From NCBI RefSeq assembly GCF_900128985.1, contig NZ_FQUC01000017.1, positions 1 to 64,000 on the forward strand: DNA of 64,000 nucleotides, given 5' to 3'. Both the position numbers and the translations under genes were made by a program. Position 1 is the stretch's first letter, and each line of letters opens with the position of its first letter. Under the pieces are notes generated by a model. It saw only the letters and a program-made list of their open reading frames with translations. It had not been told where the DNA came from and did not search any database. Source of the DNA: Indolivaga macrotermitis. GTDB lineage: Bacteria; Bacteroidota; Bacteroidia; Bacteroidales; Dysgonomonadaceae. Shown in pieces: positions 53,073-61,004 of the stretch.

Positions 53073-53735
53073 TTATTTTATATACTGCACTTTATTGGCA
53101 TCCCGGTTTTTCGCTTCGGGAGATTCATTCTTATAACCTACCGAAATTCCGAATATTACCTCATGGGTATCAGGCAAATTAATAGCCTTTAATAAATCTT
53201 TTGCATCAGGTTTATTAAAGACACTTGCTACACTGCCAATTACACAAGTTCCGATATTCATCGATTCGGCACTCAGCAGAATGTTCTGAGCAAATAATCC
53301 ACAGTCAACTTCACTTGCTCCATTATTTTTATCTTTGGCTACGATAATCAAAGTCGGTGCACCGTGGAATACACTAAAACCTTCTTGTTGAGCCTTAGAT
53401 GCACTACCGGGCAGCGACTTACCTTTTGCATTCTCTACAAACTTCGCATTAATCTGAGCCAAGAGCTCTGGATTCTGAATAACCCTCACTTCCCACGATT
53501 GCTTATTCAATGCACTGGGAGCATTTATTCCGCACTGTATAATAGTGTCCAATTGCGCCTGAGCCACTTGTTCCGGTTTATAGACACGGATACTTCTACG
53601 GCTTAGGATATTTTCTACAACTACATTTTTGGGAGTTTCGAGTGTTTTCTCGGTTTGCGGCTCTTTCGCTGCCTGGTTACAAGACACCAAAGCCAATAAG
53701 GAAATAGATAATACTGCTAAAATTTTCATACGCAT
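53073..53735 (-). CDS. Nitroreductase-family lipoprotein
   Basis: The 220-residue product has a lipoprotein leader (MRMKILAVLSISLLALVSC, lipobox LVSC, Cys19), then a nitroreductase fold: SRRSIRVYKPEQVAQAQLDT (FMN site), GINAPSALNKQSWEVRVIQN, VFHGAPTLIIVAK, ALNIGTCVIGSV-like and the C-terminal GYKNESPEAKNRDANKVQYI. The family reduces nitro groups or quinones using NAD(P)H and FMN. A lipoprotein form would sit at the periplasmic side, where NADPH is absent, so the electron donor is unclear. Confidence 0.88.
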   Translation of the reverse strand: MRMKILAVLSISLLALVSCNQAAKEPQTEKTLETPKNVVVENILSRRSIRVYKPEQVAQAQLDTIIQCGINAPSALNKQSWEVRVIQNPELLAQINAKFVENAKGKSLPGSASKAQQEGFSVFHGAPTLIIVAKDKNNGASEVDCGLFAQNILLSAESMNIGTCVIGSVASVFNKPDAKDLLKAINLPDTHEVIFGISVGYKNESPEAKNRDANKVQYIK

Positions 53736-53743
53736 AAATTTAA

Positions 53744-54145
53744 TTAGGTTTTATATACCTTTTTCAATATTAATTCAACGATCATCTCTAAATCTTTATG
53801 ACATTTCGGTATTTCCATAGCTAATGCTTTTAGAAATAATATTTTCTCTAGTGATATTACAAGATATTTCTCTTTTTCAATAGCATTTTCTTTTAGATAA
53901 CTATAATCGAATGTACATATTTGATTCCACATTTCTAATCCGTATTCACATATTCCTATATCACCATACAAGTTTTTTATATTGTTTGGGTATTTTTCTT
54001 TTAATATTTTATGATCATCATTATGTATTACCAGATCAATATCTAGCCCAGCTTTACGCAAACCATAATACTCCATTGCTTTTCCTCCGATTATTAATGG
54101 TTTATGGATAAAGCTGTATCCCAATACCTGCCAATTTATCTCCAT
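53744..54145 (-). CDS. Nucleotidyltransferase-fold protein, AbiEii-like
   Basis: The 133-residue product shows the NTase pattern PLIIGGKAMEYYGLRKAGLD, then IDLVIHNDD, with the D-x-D metal motif (D54-D56 in DID). It resembles short AbiEii/MNT-type nucleotidyltransferases, some of which are toxins with a paired antitoxin. No antitoxin-like ORF is adjacent. The gene is notably AT-rich compared with the neighbours, which suggests recent transfer. It ends 8 nt before the nitroreductase start. Activity and target are unknown. Confidence 0.6.
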   Translation of the reverse strand: MEINWQVLGYSFIHKPLIIGGKAMEYYGLRKAGLDIDLVIHNDDHKILKEKYPNNIKNLYGDIGICEYGLEMWNQICTFDYSYLKENAIEKEKYLVISLEKILFLKALAMEIPKCHKDLEMIVELILKKVYKT

Positions 54146-54240
54146 TTAAAAGTACTACCTTATAATCTTCAAACTTAGTAAATGTTTAAATTTAAGTAAG
54201 AATAAATTAAACAACACCTAAAAATTACATATTCAATTTT

Positions 54241-54858
54241 TTAATTATAAACCTGAATGTTTACAGGACTATACTTTATCTCTTTCTGGCAATCGGGATA
54301 ATGCATATAAAACCGATCTGTTGTTTCTGGCTTTTCACGAACTATGGCCGGAATAACATCAACATTCTTTTGCTCCACAGTTGAGGATATCGAAGAAATC
54401 GCCAGCGTTGCTACAGCCCCGACTAGTCCATAATAAGACGATGTACTTACCATAAAATACGGAGAAGTTTTACGATCATAATGCACCGGTGACCAGTTTA
54501 TATATACATTACCTGTGTAATATAAATTATCTGGATCACATGCCTCCAAAGTTAAATAACCATGAGGTAAATTAATAAAATATTCTTTATACCATACCCG
54601 TTTTATTTCATAGTTTCCGGCTGGTACTTTCAGTATAAAATATCCTTCCGGATCTAATCTGACCTTATAGCTCGAACCCTTTTCTATATTTCGCATCTGA
54701 AAAAAGATGTCCTTAACCTTGATGTCCCCATCATTATAAATATTTAATCTACCGAATAGAATCGTTTCATTAGGCTTAGTCTCTAACGTGAATTTTTTAT
54801 CGGTCGTGAAAGACGTCAAAATGAGTAAACTGAAAAATAAATATAATATGGGTTTCAT
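54241..54858 (-). CDS. Exported beta-rich protein of unknown function
   Basis: I start at ATG 54858 because the longer frame from 54921 would begin inside the pheS terminator (54883-54918); the shorter one opens with a signal peptide (MKPILYLFFSLLILTSFTTD). The 205-residue product has a likely carboxypeptidase-regulatory-like beta fold (VRLDPEGYFILKVPAGNYEI), a Gly/Ala-rich hydrophobic patch (YYGLVGAVATLAISSISSTV, about 145-164) that could be a membrane segment, and a Cys/Tyr-rich tail (HYPDCQKEIKYSPVNIQVYN). No family recognised. Confidence 0.6.
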   Translation of the reverse strand: MKPILYLFFSLLILTSFTTDKKFTLETKPNETILFGRLNIYNDGDIKVKDIFFQMRNIEKGSSYKVRLDPEGYFILKVPAGNYEIKRVWYKEYFINLPHGYLTLEACDPDNLYYTGNVYINWSPVHYDRKTSPYFMVSTSSYYGLVGAVATLAISSISSTVEQKNVDVIPAIVREKPETTDRFYMHYPDCQKEIKYSPVNIQVYN

Positions 54859-54882
54859 CTTTAAAGTATAATCTGCATTAAG

Positions 54883-54918
54883 AAAAAAGACCAACCTATC
54901 TAAACAGGCTGATCTTTT
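54883..54918 (-). terminator. Terminator of pheS
   Basis: On the minus strand AAAAGATCAGCCTG (54918-54905) pairs with a near-complement (TAGGTTGGTCTTTT, up to 54883), with mismatches, and then runs into TTTTTTC. It is 30 nt past the pheS stop. Confidence 0.6.
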
Positions 54919-54948
54919 CATATATTTTAGAAATGCCTATATATTTGT

Positions 54949-55968
54949 TTACTGGGCATTTTCGAATTGTTTCAAGAACCGAGAGTCATTTTCGGAGAAC
55001 ATACGCAAATCCTTAACCCTATATTTCAGATTTGTAATACGTTCTATTCCCATACCTAACGCATAACCGGAATATACTTTGCTATCTATTCCGCAATTTT
55101 CCAAAACATTAGGATCAACCATTCCACATCCCAGAATTTCAACCCAGCCTGTATGTTTACAGAACGGACAACCTTTTCCGCCACAGATATTACATGAGAT
55201 GTCCATCTCCGCACTTGGTTCAGTAAAGGGGAAGTAGGATGGACGCAGACGAATTTTAGTATCAGCTCCAAACATTTCTTTCGCAAAGAACAGTAAGGCT
55301 TGTTTCAAGTCTGCAAACGATACATCTTTGTCAATATACAATGCTTCTACCTGATGAAAGAAGCAATGAGCCCGGTATGATATAGCCTCGTTACGATATA
55401 CACGCCCCGGACAGATAATTCTTATCGGTGGCTGTTGTTTCTCCATTACTCGCGTTTGTACAGATGATGTATGTGTACGCAATACAATCTCCGGACTACG
55501 GGCTATGAAAAATGTATCCTGCATATCACGTGCCGGATGATCGTCAGCAAAGTTCAGTGACGAGAATACATGCCAGTCGTCTTCTATCTCAGGACCTTCG
55601 GCTATCGAAAAGCCTAATCGTTTAAAAATATCACAGATTTCTTTTTTCACCAACGATAATGGATGGCGGCTGCCTAACTGTACGGGATACGCCGTACGGG
55701 TAAGGTCGATAGTATCTTCTGATGTTGAGCTATTTTCGAGATTTTCTCTCAATAGGTTGATTCTATCCTGAGCTTTTGTTTTAAGTTCGTTCAGCCTCAT
55801 CCCAATATTTTTCTTCTCTTCCGCCGCCACATTTCTGAAATCATCCATAAGCGCCGAAACAGCTCCTTTCTTGCTCAGAAAGCGAATTCTCAAATCCTCC
55901 AGTTCCTGAATATTAGAGGCTTTAATATCCTCAATTTCGGCTAGTAATTTGTTTATTTTCTCAATCAT
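54949..55968 (-). CDS. pheS: Phenylalanyl-tRNA synthetase alpha subunit
   Basis: The 339-residue cytosolic subunit forms an alpha2-beta2 enzyme that charges tRNA-Phe. The N-terminal coiled-coil (EKINKLLAEIEDIKASNIQE), the class II core (HPLSLVKKEICDIFKRLGFS, DTFFIARSPEIVLRTHTSSV), motif 2 (GRVYRNEAISYRAHCFFHQV) and motif 3 (YALGMGIERITNLKYRVKDL) are present. A Cys-rich segment (CNICGGKGCPFCKHTGWVEI) is seen as in other PheS. The pheT gene is not in the window. A TAACTTTG box lies at 55998. Confidence 0.97.
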   Translation of the reverse strand: MIEKINKLLAEIEDIKASNIQELEDLRIRFLSKKGAVSALMDDFRNVAAEEKKNIGMRLNELKTKAQDRINLLRENLENSSTSEDTIDLTRTAYPVQLGSRHPLSLVKKEICDIFKRLGFSIAEGPEIEDDWHVFSSLNFADDHPARDMQDTFFIARSPEIVLRTHTSSVQTRVMEKQQPPIRIICPGRVYRNEAISYRAHCFFHQVEALYIDKDVSFADLKQALLFFAKEMFGADTKIRLRPSYFPFTEPSAEMDISCNICGGKGCPFCKHTGWVEILGCGMVDPNVLENCGIDSKVYSGYALGMGIERITNLKYRVKDLRMFSENDSRFLKQFENAQ

Positions 55969-55997
55969 CAGAATCTATCCTTAATTTATTTTGTACA

Positions 55998-56005
55998 CAA
56001 AGTTA
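55998..56005 (-). promoter_or_regulatory. Candidate -7 box for pheS
   Basis: The minus strand reads TAACTTTG, 29 nt upstream of the pheS start at 55968. No clear -33 element. Confidence 0.45.
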
Positions 56006-56049
56006 CATTTTCTTTTCTAAAAAAATAATAGTAATCAGAAGTATCCGGA

Positions 56050-57102
56050 CTATTCCGAAACTTTGTAACGAGGACCAAACGGGAAATAACCTGCTTTGCG
56101 GCGCAATTTTAATTTACGGAAAAGGTTCAGAGGTTTCTTTTTTATTTTCCCTTTATAATTTTCAACAAAGTCATCTACAGCATCCAGTATACGCGCTGAC
56201 GATTTACCGTCCCTAAAAGAATGTACTTCATCCATCTTCTTACTAATATTCTCAAGTAAATCAGCCGGACGGCTTATCGCTTTTTCTATAGCTGACTCCA
56301 ATTCATTAGCATTTTGTATATCCAGCAAATGGTTCTCGGGAAAAGTATTCTTATAGGTAACAACCGGCTTATCGAACCACAAAAATTCATAAATAACTGA
56401 TGATGTATCACTAACCATCAGATCGGCCTCTGTAAATAAGCCCAGTTTATCATCTTCCTCACTATACAATGCATTATCATATCTATCAGCCAAAGCTCTA
56501 TATTGCTCTATAGTTTCAGTTTTCATTTTGGGATGAAACGAGAATACCCATTTCCAGTCCTTCTCTTGCAGCAATCGTTCTATTTGGTTATATAAATCGA
56601 CTGTAGATGATAAACTTTCGGTAAAAGTAGGAGCATATAATATAGTGATCCCCTCCTTATCAGTATTTGCACCAGTGTTTACATAGGCATCAAACTTACT
56701 CCAGCCTGTTTCTACTACTCTAAAGAAACCATATTTTTCTTCCAGCCGTTTAAACTCGGGCATAAACATACTGCTTGTGACACAGTATAAATCGAACAAG
56801 CCTCTTATCCGGTAATGATCTCCATAATCTGTCCGTTTAAAGAAAAGCCCGTGAAAGACTTCGACTTTTATTCCGGGGAAAAAATCATAAATATAATTAC
56901 CCGGGGCAAATATTGCTAACGGATTATATTCCATCACATCTTTTATGGATAATAAACGCTTTTCACCGTCTCTCAATCTCACAGTACAACCATCTTCTAT
57001 AAACCAGGCAACATCGTCGCCTCTTTTTCGGATTTCGGTTTGAATCGGTCGTAAGATCGAGTAAGAATAACTTAATGAGACAAATAGCAGATACCTTTTC
57101 AT
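56050..57102 (-). CDS. CDP-glycerol glycerophosphotransferase-family protein
   Basis: The 350-residue product matches the TagB/TagF-type family: an N-terminal fold (KRYLLFVSLSYSYSILRPIQ), VEVFHGLFFKRTDYG, ILYAPTFTESLSSTVDLYNQ, a catalytic-region FSFHPKMKTETIEQYRALAD, and ADLMVSDTSSVIYEFLWFDK near the C-terminus. Enzymes of this kind transfer glycerol phosphate to polymers or lipids. Teichoic acids are not expected in Bacteroidetes, so here it may act on a surface glycan. The tail (FRKLKLRRKAGYFPFGPRYK) is very basic. A box at 57134 may be its promoter. Confidence 0.85.
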   Translation of the reverse strand: MKRYLLFVSLSYSYSILRPIQTEIRKRGDDVAWFIEDGCTVRLRDGEKRLLSIKDVMEYNPLAIFAPGNYIYDFFPGIKVEVFHGLFFKRTDYGDHYRIRGLFDLYCVTSSMFMPEFKRLEEKYGFFRVVETGWSKFDAYVNTGANTDKEGITILYAPTFTESLSSTVDLYNQIERLLQEKDWKWVFSFHPKMKTETIEQYRALADRYDNALYSEEDDKLGLFTEADLMVSDTSSVIYEFLWFDKPVVTYKNTFPENHLLDIQNANELESAIEKAISRPADLLENISKKMDEVHSFRDGKSSARILDAVDDFVENYKGKIKKKPLNLFRKLKLRRKAGYFPFGPRYKVSE

Positions 57103-57133
57103 TCGGAGAACTCTAATTTAATCGATTTAGACT

Positions 57134-57141
57134 CAAAGATA
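57134..57141 (-). promoter_or_regulatory. Candidate -7 box for the 56050 gene
   Basis: The minus strand reads TATCTTTG, 31 nt upstream of the start at 57102. The -33 zone shows only a weak TTTC. Confidence 0.5.
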
Positions 57142-57213
57142 ATTCATAAATCGGACTTGAAACTTTTCACATCAAGATATTTGCCTTAATCCCGACTCCT
57201 AATTTTATTTTAT

Positions 57214-57221
57214 TAGTTTTG
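57214..57221 (+). promoter_or_regulatory. Candidate -7 box for the 57238 gene
   Basis: TAGTTTTG fits TAnnTTTG, 16 nt upstream of ATG 57238. A clear -33 TTTG is not visible, so support is partial. Confidence 0.4.
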
Positions 57222-57237
57222 TAACAAAAAATAAAGA

Positions 57238-57945
57238 ATGAGCGATAAAGAAGTATATTACGGTGATTTAGAAAAGACAAAAATAATAGGTGAACTCTTT
57301 TCTGCTGAAAACGAGTCTAGAAATCAGGAATGGCAACAGACTTTTTTATCCAACGTTGCCGATGCCAGCTTCAAATGTAATGATCCTCAAGTAATAGCAG
57401 GACCTGACGGATTTCCTTACTTTGTTCTGAATATGCCCGAATCCGGCAAAGAGTTTCAATGCTATGTCATTAAACATATGGTCCCTGATTTTATTATGGA
57501 ACATGGGCTTGGTATTGTTTTCAGTCCATCAAAAGGGCAACCCGACTGGGTTTTTACTTATGGCAACCTTGTTAATTATTACCTGAAAGGAGAATTTTAT
57601 ACCGAATCTAAAAACTGGTTTGTTCAGACAGAAGAAACCGTAAAAGAAGATATTAAGATATTGGTCGGACAGCCATCCGAATATATAATCCCGACACAAA
57701 CCAGAAAGATATTAAAACAGTATCTTAAGCAATATACAGAAACCGAACCGAAAATAGTATTGACTAACAGACCCGAGGGCGAAGAGTTCTTACAGCAACT
57801 GGTATTTAACCTGACTCCCGATGATTTTCAGAGTGAAGATCATTTCAAGGGAGTGATGCAGAATATCGGGTGGTTTTTACCCCGTCATTATACGTATGCT
57901 TCTACTTTGGAGAGTACTTTTGGCGAAAATTTCCAACCCCTATAA
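57238..57945 (+). CDS. Cytosolic protein of unknown function
   Basis: The 235-residue product has no signal peptide or membrane helix. It is mixed alpha/beta and acidic. Visible features include PDGFPYFVLNMPESGKEFQC (about 58-77), a hydrophobic strand region (LGIVFSPSKGQPDWVFTYGN) and a C-terminal TPDDFQSEDHFKGVMQNIGW. I cannot match this to a family. It stands alone, with a very stable terminator at 57965, and is divergent from the glycerophosphotransferase-like gene. Confidence 0.6.
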   Translation: MSDKEVYYGDLEKTKIIGELFSAENESRNQEWQQTFLSNVADASFKCNDPQVIAGPDGFPYFVLNMPESGKEFQCYVIKHMVPDFIMEHGLGIVFSPSKGQPDWVFTYGNLVNYYLKGEFYTESKNWFVQTEETVKEDIKILVGQPSEYIIPTQTRKILKQYLKQYTETEPKIVLTNRPEGEEFLQQLVFNLTPDDFQSEDHFKGVMQNIGWFLPRHYTYASTLESTFGENFQPL

Positions 57946-57964
57946 AATAAAAACGGATAGAGGT

Positions 57965-57999
57965 AAAAGAGTATATGTGAATTCACGTGTACTCTTTTT
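57965..57999 (+). terminator. Terminator of the 57238 gene
   Basis: AAAAGAGTA (57965-57973) pairs with TACTCTTTT (57990-57998) and the pairing continues through T:G wobble to an inner GTGAATTCAC palindrome. T-tract follows (TCTTTT). Confidence 0.75.
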
Positions 58000-58051
58000 C
58001 TTTTACCCCACTTAAGTATATCTACAAACAACATTGTTCGTGTTTTTTTAC

Positions 58052-58059
58052 TAAATTTG
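58052..58059 (+). promoter_or_regulatory. Candidate -7 box for fabD
   Basis: TAAATTTG fits TAnnTTTG; fabD starts 125 nt downstream. A TTG at 58034-58036 is 15 nt upstream, somewhat short of the usual spacing. Confidence 0.4.
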
Positions 58060-58183
58060 CCAGCCTTAAGAAAAAGTGACCGGTATCAGCCCAATATATT
58101 TTCATTTATTGAATATCAGTTTCTTAGTTCTGTATATATAAATTAGTAGAAAAGCAATCAAATAATATTTTAGACAAATTAAT

Positions 58184-59065
58184 ATGAAAGCATTTGTATT
58201 TCCGGGGCAAGGAGCCCAATTCGTAGGAATGGGTAAAGACTTGTACGAAACATCTCCTGTTGCTAAAGATTTATTCGAAAAAGCGAATGAAATTCTGGGT
58301 TTCCGTATCACCGATTTAATGTTTGCTGGTACAGATGAAGACCTTCGTCAAACAAAAGTTACACAACCTGCTATATTTTTACACTCTGTTATCTTGGCCA
58401 AAACATTAGGAGCGGAATTCACTCCCGAAATGGTAGCCGGACACTCATTGGGTGAATTTTCGGCTTTAGTTGCTGCTAATGCGTTGTCTTTTGAAGATGG
58501 TTTGAAACTCGTTTATAAACGTGCTTTAGCTATGCAAAAAGCATGTGAACTAAATCCTTCTACAATGGCTGCGGTTCTTGGATTATCTGATGACAAAGTA
58601 GAAGAGATCTGTGCTACCATAACAGACGAAGTGGTTGTTCCTGCAAACTATAACTGCCCGGGGCAAATTGTTATCTCCGGAACGAATGCAGGTATAGATA
58701 AAGCTTGCGAGTTGCTGAAAGAAGCTGGCGCCAAGCGTGCCCTTAAGTTAAGTGTCGGCGGAGCTTTCCACTCTCCATTGATGAATCCTGCCAAAGAAGA
58801 ACTGGAAAAAGCAATTAATGAAACTTCTTTTTCAGCTCCGATTTGCCCTGTATATCAGAATGTAACAACTGTAGCAGAAACTGATCCTGCCAACATTAAG
58901 AAAAACCTGATTGCCCAATTGACTGCTCCTGTAAAATGGACTCAATCTGTAGAGCACATGATAGCTGATGGAGCCACAGAATTTATTGAACTGGGACCGG
59001 GAGCCGTACTTCAGGGACTAGTCAAAAAGATAAACAAAGACGTTGCAACAAGCGGCAAGCAATAA
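58184..59065 (+). CDS. fabD: Malonyl-CoA:ACP transacylase
   Basis: The 293-residue cytosolic enzyme moves malonyl groups from CoA to acyl carrier protein for fatty acid synthesis. It has FPGQGAQFVGMGKDLYE near the start, the catalytic Ser in GHSLGEFSAL, and Arg in YKRALAMQ; a catalytic His lies in GGAFHSPLM. Length is normal. It seems monocistronic, with a stem-loop at 59095 following. Confidence 0.96.
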   Translation: MKAFVFPGQGAQFVGMGKDLYETSPVAKDLFEKANEILGFRITDLMFAGTDEDLRQTKVTQPAIFLHSVILAKTLGAEFTPEMVAGHSLGEFSALVAANALSFEDGLKLVYKRALAMQKACELNPSTMAAVLGLSDDKVEEICATITDEVVVPANYNCPGQIVISGTNAGIDKACELLKEAGAKRALKLSVGGAFHSPLMNPAKEELEKAINETSFSAPICPVYQNVTTVAETDPANIKKNLIAQLTAPVKWTQSVEHMIADGATEFIELGPGAVLQGLVKKINKDVATSGKQ

Positions 59066-59094
59066 TTTCAATTGTATAATCTTTTATTAAAAAA

Positions 59095-59122
59095 CGGCTA
59101 ATTCTTTTCGGAGAGTTAGCCG
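59095..59122 (+). terminator. Terminator of fabD
   Basis: CGGCTAA (59095-59101) pairs with TTAGCCG (59116-59122), loop 14 nt, then CTATATTATATT. The T-run is poor, so the strength is moderate. Confidence 0.45.
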
Positions 59123-59143
59123 CTATATTATATTAAAAACAAC

Positions 59144-59446
59144 ATGAAACATTTACTTATACTTATTTTCGGAATAACCTTATTATCCCAATCTGCTTCG
59201 GGTCAAGATACCACCTCTACACCAAAGCATACGGTAGTCACGCCAAAAGGAACCAGAACTGTTTCGGCGGAAGATCAAAACCGGGAACTAAATGATCGCT
59301 TGCGACGAATAGCGCAAGAAAGGGAAGAAGCTAGAGAAGAGAAACAAAATAAAAAACGAATAATAAAAATAGTTGGGAAAATAGCACTTGTAGCTATTAT
59401 TGGAGGTATTGCAGCTTGGGTATGGCCTCGAAAAAAGAAGTCGTGA
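59144..59446 (+). CDS. Small exported or membrane protein of unknown function
   Basis: The 100-residue product has a signal peptide (MKHLLILIFGITLLSQSASG), a charged helical middle (DRLRRIAQEREEAREEKQNK) and a C-terminal hydrophobic helix (IALVAIIGGIAAWVW) with a KKK tail. This resembles the architecture of the protein at 3924-4358 (signal peptide, C-terminal helix, basic tail), though the sequences are not clearly related. No family assigned. It is 22 nt past the fabD terminator. Confidence 0.6.
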   Translation: MKHLLILIFGITLLSQSASGQDTTSTPKHTVVTPKGTRTVSAEDQNRELNDRLRRIAQEREEAREEKQNKKRIIKIVGKIALVAIIGGIAAWVWPRKKKS

Positions 59447-59477
59447 TATTAGGGCAATTCTGCAATACAGTGCCTGA

Positions 59478-59509
59478 TTTGGTCTCTTAGCCTATTTGCC
59501 GTATCTTCG
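59478..59509 (+). promoter_or_regulatory. Promoter for the YjdM-like gene
   Basis: TTTG at 59478-59481 and TATCTTCG at 59502-59509 are 20 nt apart, fitting the -33 and -7 elements with one base off (TTCG for TTTG). It lies about 30 nt upstream of the gene at 59541. Confidence 0.55.
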
Positions 59510-59540
59510 CCGTATAAAAACATAAAAAACGAATAAACAC

Positions 59541-59873
59541 ATGGCAGAAACACCTAATTGTCCATTATGCAGTATGGAGAATACTTATTTTGACGGAACA
59601 GTATTTGTTTGTCCTGACTGTGGGCATGAATGGACTAACGAAGGCAACAGCGAAGAAACAGACGATACTCCAAGAGATAGTAATGGAACCGAACTTATTG
59701 ATGGTGATGCTGTAACTGTTATAAAAGACCTGAAAGTAAGAGGCTCGTCAATGGTTATTAAAAGAGGCACCAAAGTTAAGAGTATTAGATTAACGGAAAA
59801 TCCGGAAGAGGTTGACTGTAAAATCGATGGATCAAGTATAGTTCTAAAGACTTGTTTTCTGAAAAAAGGATAA
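59541..59873 (+). CDS. Zinc-ribbon protein of the YjdM/PhnA family
   Basis: The 110-residue cytosolic protein has two CxxC pairs near the N-terminus (CPLC at 7-10, CPDC at 24-27), making a zinc ribbon. The C-terminal YjdM domain follows (GTELIDGDAVTVIKDLKVRG, MVIKRGTKVKSIRLTENPEE). The family name PhnA is historical; no phosphonate role is shown for it. Terminator at 59897. Confidence 0.9.
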   Translation: MAETPNCPLCSMENTYFDGTVFVCPDCGHEWTNEGNSEETDDTPRDSNGTELIDGDAVTVIKDLKVRGSSMVIKRGTKVKSIRLTENPEEVDCKIDGSSIVLKTCFLKKG

Positions 59874-59896
59874 AATCTTAATAAAAATATCTGATT

Positions 59897-59935
59897 CCCC
59901 CGATTATTAAACCTTATAATAATCGGGGGCTTTTT
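59897..59935 (+). terminator. Terminator of the YjdM-like gene
   Basis: A 12-bp perfect stem CCCCCGATTATT (59897-59908) and AATAATCGGGGG (59918-59929), then CTTTTTATA. Confidence 0.85.
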
Positions 59936-59978
59936 ATATATTTCTTCTCCGATGATAATCCTTCTTGGAAAGAAAATA

Positions 59979-59986
59979 TACCTTTG
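59979..59986 (+). promoter_or_regulatory. Candidate -7 box for the EamA transporter gene
   Basis: TACCTTTG lies 24 nt upstream of ATG 60011 and fits TAnnTTTG. No clear -33 TTTG at proper spacing (only TTGG at 59965). Confidence 0.5.
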
Positions 59987-60010
59987 TAATATTAAATAGG
60001 ATAAAGTAAG

Positions 60011-60907
60011 ATGAAGTTTAAAGGTTATTTATGGGGATGTGTGTCATCTGCGACATATGGACTTATCCCTCTTTTCGGGCTACCGGTGTTACGCAAAGCC
60101 GTAAGTTACGATTCCCTTCTTTTTTATAGATTCTCGTGCGCGGCAATACTTCTTGCCTTGATTATGTTTCTCCGGAAAGAATCTTTTAAGGTGACGAAAA
60201 AAGAAGTCGTCCCTCTTATCATATTAGGTATCTTATTTGCATTGTCCGCTCAATTCTTATTCTGGAGTTACAGTTTTTTAAGCGTGGGACTGGCTTCTAC
60301 AATATTATTCACCTACCCTATTTTTGTAGCTATGCTAATGGCTGTATTGTTTAAAGAACGGATTTCACGGATTTCTCAACTGGCAATTGTCGTTGCATTC
60401 TCCGGTGTTTGCTTATTATATCAGGGAGATGTTTCTATTAATGTATGGGGACTATGCATAATTCTTCTTTCCGCCCTATTTTACGCTATATTTATTATAG
60501 TTGTGAATAAATCTCCGGTAAAGAATATGCAAGGAGAAAAGCTAATCTTTTATGCTTTATCTATCAGTGCCTGTTTCTTTTTCATTCAAGCACAAGTCAA
60601 AGGAGGAATTCAAATACTACCGGATACTGAGTCTGTTATAAACATTATAATGTTAGCCACTATCCCTACCGTAGTATCATGCATTGCAATGGTATACGCA
60701 GTACAATATATAGGCTCAACATCAACAGCCGTATTAGGGGCTCTCGAACCGGTTACCGCTGTAGCAGTAGGTGTTTTTGCTTTCAATGAAGTATTCTCTC
60801 TAAATCTGGCTATCGGGATATGTTTTATTCTGACTGCCGTTCTCCTTATTATTATGTCGGGACGGATAGAGAAAATAGCCAGACAACGCTCGTTCCATAA
60901 TAAATGA
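60011..60907 (+). CDS. EamA-family transporter
   Basis: The 298-residue membrane protein has about ten helices in two EamA repeats (LWGCVSSATYGLIPLFGLPV and WGLCIILLSALFYAIFIIVV), with motifs FTYPIFVAMLMAVLFKERIS and GALEPVTAVAVGVFAFNE. It belongs to the drug/metabolite transporter superfamily, exporting or importing small metabolites; the substrate is not known. It is one gene with its own -7 box at 59979. Confidence 0.92.
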   Translation: MKFKGYLWGCVSSATYGLIPLFGLPVLRKAVSYDSLLFYRFSCAAILLALIMFLRKESFKVTKKEVVPLIILGILFALSAQFLFWSYSFLSVGLASTILFTYPIFVAMLMAVLFKERISRISQLAIVVAFSGVCLLYQGDVSINVWGLCIILLSALFYAIFIIVVNKSPVKNMQGEKLIFYALSISACFFFIQAQVKGGIQILPDTESVINIIMLATIPTVVSCIAMVYAVQYIGSTSTAVLGALEPVTAVAVGVFAFNEVFSLNLAIGICFILTAVLLIIMSGRIEKIARQRSFHNK

Positions 60908-60969
60908 TATTTATTAGAAAACAATACAAACAAAGAATATCAGATAACACGACAGACCTGTTTTTGTTG

Positions 60970-60977
60970 TATCTTTG
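60970..60977 (+). promoter_or_regulatory. Promoter -7 box for the U32 gene
   Basis: TATCTTTG followed by CA is a typical Bacteroidetes -7 site, 27 nt upstream of ATG 61005. It overlaps the earlier in-frame TTG at 60975, which supports 61005 as the start. Confidence 0.6.
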
Positions 60978-61004
60978 CATTCTTTAAAAACAGAATATAT
61001 CGAA

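Noticed and set aside
54859-54921. The earlier start for the 54241 gene at 54921
   Set aside because: The stretch lies in the pheS terminator hairpin, and the signal peptide begins only at 54858.
60975-61004. The earlier TTG start for the U32 protein
   Set aside because: TTG 60975 is part of the -7 promoter box TATCTTTG, so the transcript should begin after it.
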